Shown: piece by piece, positions 61,856-64,000 of the stretch | Numbering within the stretch: the first letter of the stretch is position 1 | How the letters are laid out: each line of letters starts with the position of its first letter | NCBI GenBank assembly: GCA_947000775.1 | Contig: CAMQGK010000001.1 | Location: 6,988,001 to 7,052,000 of the forward strand | Origin: Pterois miles | Taxonomy: Eukaryota; Chordata; Actinopteri; Perciformes; Scorpaenidae | Length of the DNA: 64,000 nucleotides | Direction of reading: 5' to 3' | The notes under the pieces: model-generated | What the model was told of the DNA's origin: nothing | The model's input: the letters and a program-made list of their open reading frames with translations, nothing else | Database searches by the model: none | Program-made: the position numbers and the translations under genes

Positions 61856-62396
61856 CTCACACTGCTGCCAACAGTTTAGACTGACACATGAACAAGCTCC
61901 TGCAGCAGGTGGAGTTTAACACTGGAATCCGTGCAGCGTCTCTGTCTATAAAACATCCAGCTGATAAAAGTATGCTAACAAACTAACAAGGCAAAATGGA
62001 ACAAGTTAGGGTTTTATATGAGACTGAAGAATACTAACAGCGAGCGAGTCAGGAGACTGTCAGATCGTCATCCCACTCGCCCTCAGGCTCGCTGGGCACG
62101 GCTCCGCCACAACACTCAGCTACACTCATACACACATTCACATGGGACCAATCAATTACTGCGGCACAAGTATGTACGTGACAAATAATCTGATGAATCA
62201 TATTAGCAAAAGACCAAAAGGTGTGGAGGGATAAGCTACACAAACAAATGACTGAAACAGAGCTTTGATGAAAGTTAGGAGCATTCAGTGAAACTGCAGC
62301 AAACTGACTGTGGACGACTGGCTTCATAAATCTTAAATAAATCATTCAAGTGAAACACACAATCAATACATGTGAGTCTGAGTTGTGAAACTCATC

Positions 62397-62440
62397 TATT
62401 TGCAAGTTATCAAGTTGCTGACCTTGATAACTTGCAAATA
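62397..62440. repeat. Perfect 18-bp hairpin
   Basis: tatttgcaagttatcaag, an 8-base loop, then cttgataacttgcaaata, a perfect inverted repeat directly beside the left end of the pogo-like element. Confidence 0.95.
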
Positions 62441-63530
62441 CCGTATTATAAGGCACACTTAAAATCCTTAAATTTTCTCAAAAGTCGACAGTGCGTCTTA
62501 TAATACGGTGTGCCTTATATATGGATTTTGGTTGTGCTTACTGACCTCGTTGAATCAATTTTATATGGTACAGGGCGCTCAAAAATCTGTCAAAATGTTT
62601 TATTATGAATTTGGTAAGCTTCGAAGCTGCACCGCTGGGTGGATTATAGGATCATTACGGTAACAGTAGTCAGGTGCCTGGTGGAGTAATACTACTGACA
62701 GTAGTCAGGCGCCTCGCGGAGTAATACGTACTGTTACTGTGCTCCGACAAATAGGTACTGTAACAGAACATGGGAATAGAGCAGCGGCGAGAGAATTCAA
62801 TATTAATGAATCAATGGTACGAAGTGGAGGAAGCAAGATGACCTGAGCTACTTAAAGAAGACCGAACAGAGTTTCTGAGGGAACGATGAACAGTGGGTTA
62901 TTCAACAGAGAGCAGCAGGTAGAAGCGTCTCTACAGTTTCTATTCCACTCAAGGCAGCAGCGGTAGCGCTCGACGTGAAAATCAGCGACTTTCGAGGAGG
63001 AGAAATCAAGAGACTGAACGGCTTTTTCTGCAACGCTCCGTCCCTATTAATCTGCGATTCCATGCTGCCCATCTCACGACACTGTCAAAACCAAAGTGAA
63101 GCGGAGCTTGCCGTCATTCCGGGTGGATTAACTAAAGAACTCCAACCACTAGATATTGGTGTCAACAGGTTGTTCAAAGTTAAACTGCGAGCTGCCTGGG
63201 AGCGTTGATCATACAGAGGAGGAGGACAACAGGGAGGCAACGCCGGGCGAGTAACTCCACTATCTGCCAATGGATCACGAAGGCAGGAATCATCACTGAA
63301 CAGCTAAGTAACAGCAACCAGACTGACTCGGATAATGACCAGACGGATTCCGGTTATTATTCCTGGGGGCCAACATGAGAGATCCAGATTGTTGCCGGGG
63401 GCCAAACAAATACTATCAGAAGTAGCCTCTATTCTATCACTACAGAAAACGTACTGTTATTCTTATTGTTCAGCATTTATTCTACTGAAAATCACTCCAA
63501 ACAGCAGATTATGAAGAAAATGCGGTATAA
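62441..63530 (+). pseudogene. Pogo/Tigger-like transposon remnant
   Basis: The left end ccgtattataaggcacactt and the inner inverted copy cttataatacggtgtgcctt are typical of Tigger-type MITEs of fish. Further in, plus-strand fragments of a transposase remain: GNRAAAREFNINES (helix-turn-helix part, near 62,770-62,830) and VIPGGLTKELQPLDIGVNR (C-terminal DDE region, near 63,110-63,170). Frames are broken between them (stop after the HTH part) and most of the catalytic core is deleted. The right end is not identified. Confidence 0.75.
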
Positions 63531-63589
63531 TGCCCAGGTCTGCTATAAGGTAATAACACTCTGAGTCATAACGCCATAACGCTAATGAG

Positions 63590-63806
63590 GCAATTGGCGT
63601 GCAGAATGTTCACAATCGGTGTGCACACCTCCGGGTGGAAACCCACGGCCCCACAGCAACAGTTTGACCACGCCGATGGCTATGCCTTCAGGAGCAATGT
63701 GGGATTGAGTGTTTTGCTCAAAGACACGCCGACATGTGACCGGAGATCGAACCACTGATCGTCCGCTTGGTGGACGACCTGCTCTACCCTCTGAGCCACA
63801 GCCGCC
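63590..63806 (-). mobile_element. tRNA-derived SINE
   Basis: On the minus strand it starts ggcggctgtggctcagaggg (A-box-like tggctcagagggtag) and has ggttcgatctc (B box), followed by acatgtcggcgtgtctttga and a tail with a SINE-body motif (gccatcggcgtggtc). This is the head and body layout of a widespread fish tRNA SINE. The tRNA part would not fold as a working tRNA. Confidence 0.8.
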
Positions 63807-64000
63807 TCCACAAAAAACAAATTGTATTTACTTTAAGGAGAAAATTGTTTTATTATTCATATTTTAAAAAGCTGTCATAAAAAAGGTAATATTAACAAGT
63901 AATAACTTGCACAAAAAACAGAGCACTAGCTCACTCAGTGTATGATTTCACACCCTCTAGGAACTGGTAGGGTCCTGTGACATAAACATGCATACATATA

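Larger units (their letters stand above)
61856..64000. other. Syne2 intron, upstream CH exons not present
   Basis: No CH1 or earlier CH2 exon is seen. The stretch holds a perfect hairpin, a pogo-like remnant and a SINE. A short minus-strand frame at about 62,060-62,130 (PSEPEGEWDDDLTVS) is unexplained. Confidence 0.65.

Noticed and set aside
1..61855. Assignment to syne1 (nesprin-1)
   Set aside because: FLQYSKD after CH2 and several rod motifs fit nesprin-2 better than the nesprin-1 pattern FLKHYPD and its flanks.
62049..62345. Minus-strand frame ending GEWDDDLTVS as a syne2 exon
   Set aside because: No match to CH domains and no acceptor/donor pair in the right phase; left as unexplained intronic sequence.
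63720..63806. Functional tRNA gene
   Set aside because: A and B boxes are present, but the sequence continues into a SINE body and the cloverleaf is not complete.

Overview
This is vertebrate nuclear DNA, almost certainly from a percomorph-type teleost fish. One intron-rich gene fills nearly the whole window. Its introns carry interspersed repeats of kinds familiar from fish genomes: small palindromic DNA elements, a pogo/Tigger-like remnant and a tRNA-headed SINE. Nothing looks bacterial or viral.

The gene lies on the minus strand and is the 5' half of syne2 (nesprin-2), a giant spectrin-repeat protein that ties the outer nuclear membrane to actin. The assignment rests on the last part of a second calponin-homology domain at 61,723-61,855 and on about 50 coding exons whose order and motifs follow SYNE2, for example KGLKEPTIPAVQHR, QASYLGKDNLQRTITK, TPFEAEADTLMDTWLD and HLNEMGNFLIES. 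I joined the exons by hand. Donor and acceptor dinucleotides and codon phases agree from 61,855 down to 18,239, apart from two single-base disagreements at A-runs and one probable GC-AG intron. Exon ends were read by eye and may be off by a few bases.

Layout in gene order (high to low coordinates): the intron holding the pogo remnant and SINE, with earlier CH exons outside the window (61,856-64,000); CH2 end plus N-terminal spectrin-like exons (49,835-61,855); a 3.7-kb glutamine/proline-rich exon with 30-bp and 90-bp internal repeats (45,137-48,839); ordinary spectrin-like exons (29,186-44,778); about seven tandem copies of one spectrin-repeat module, mostly one module per phase-0 exon (22,864-28,283); more spectrin exons (18,360-22,749); and an enormous exon (18,239 to beyond position 1) coding roughly a hundred copies of a 54-residue Ser-Pro/Lys-rich repeat. 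Part of that array (413-6,640) is a higher-order tandem repeat with an exact 2,268-bp period (14 x 162 bp).

The most unusual features are the giant repeat exon and its higher-order structure, the amplified spectrin module, the Q-rich exon, and a 2.2-kb inverted-repeat element carrying 33 copies of a 45-bp minisatellite inside an intron. The giant exon has reading-frame breaks at 15.7/14.8 kb, 12.3 kb and 7.7 kb. In each cluster the indels add up to a multiple of three. Several A-run breaks may be assembly errors rather than biology.
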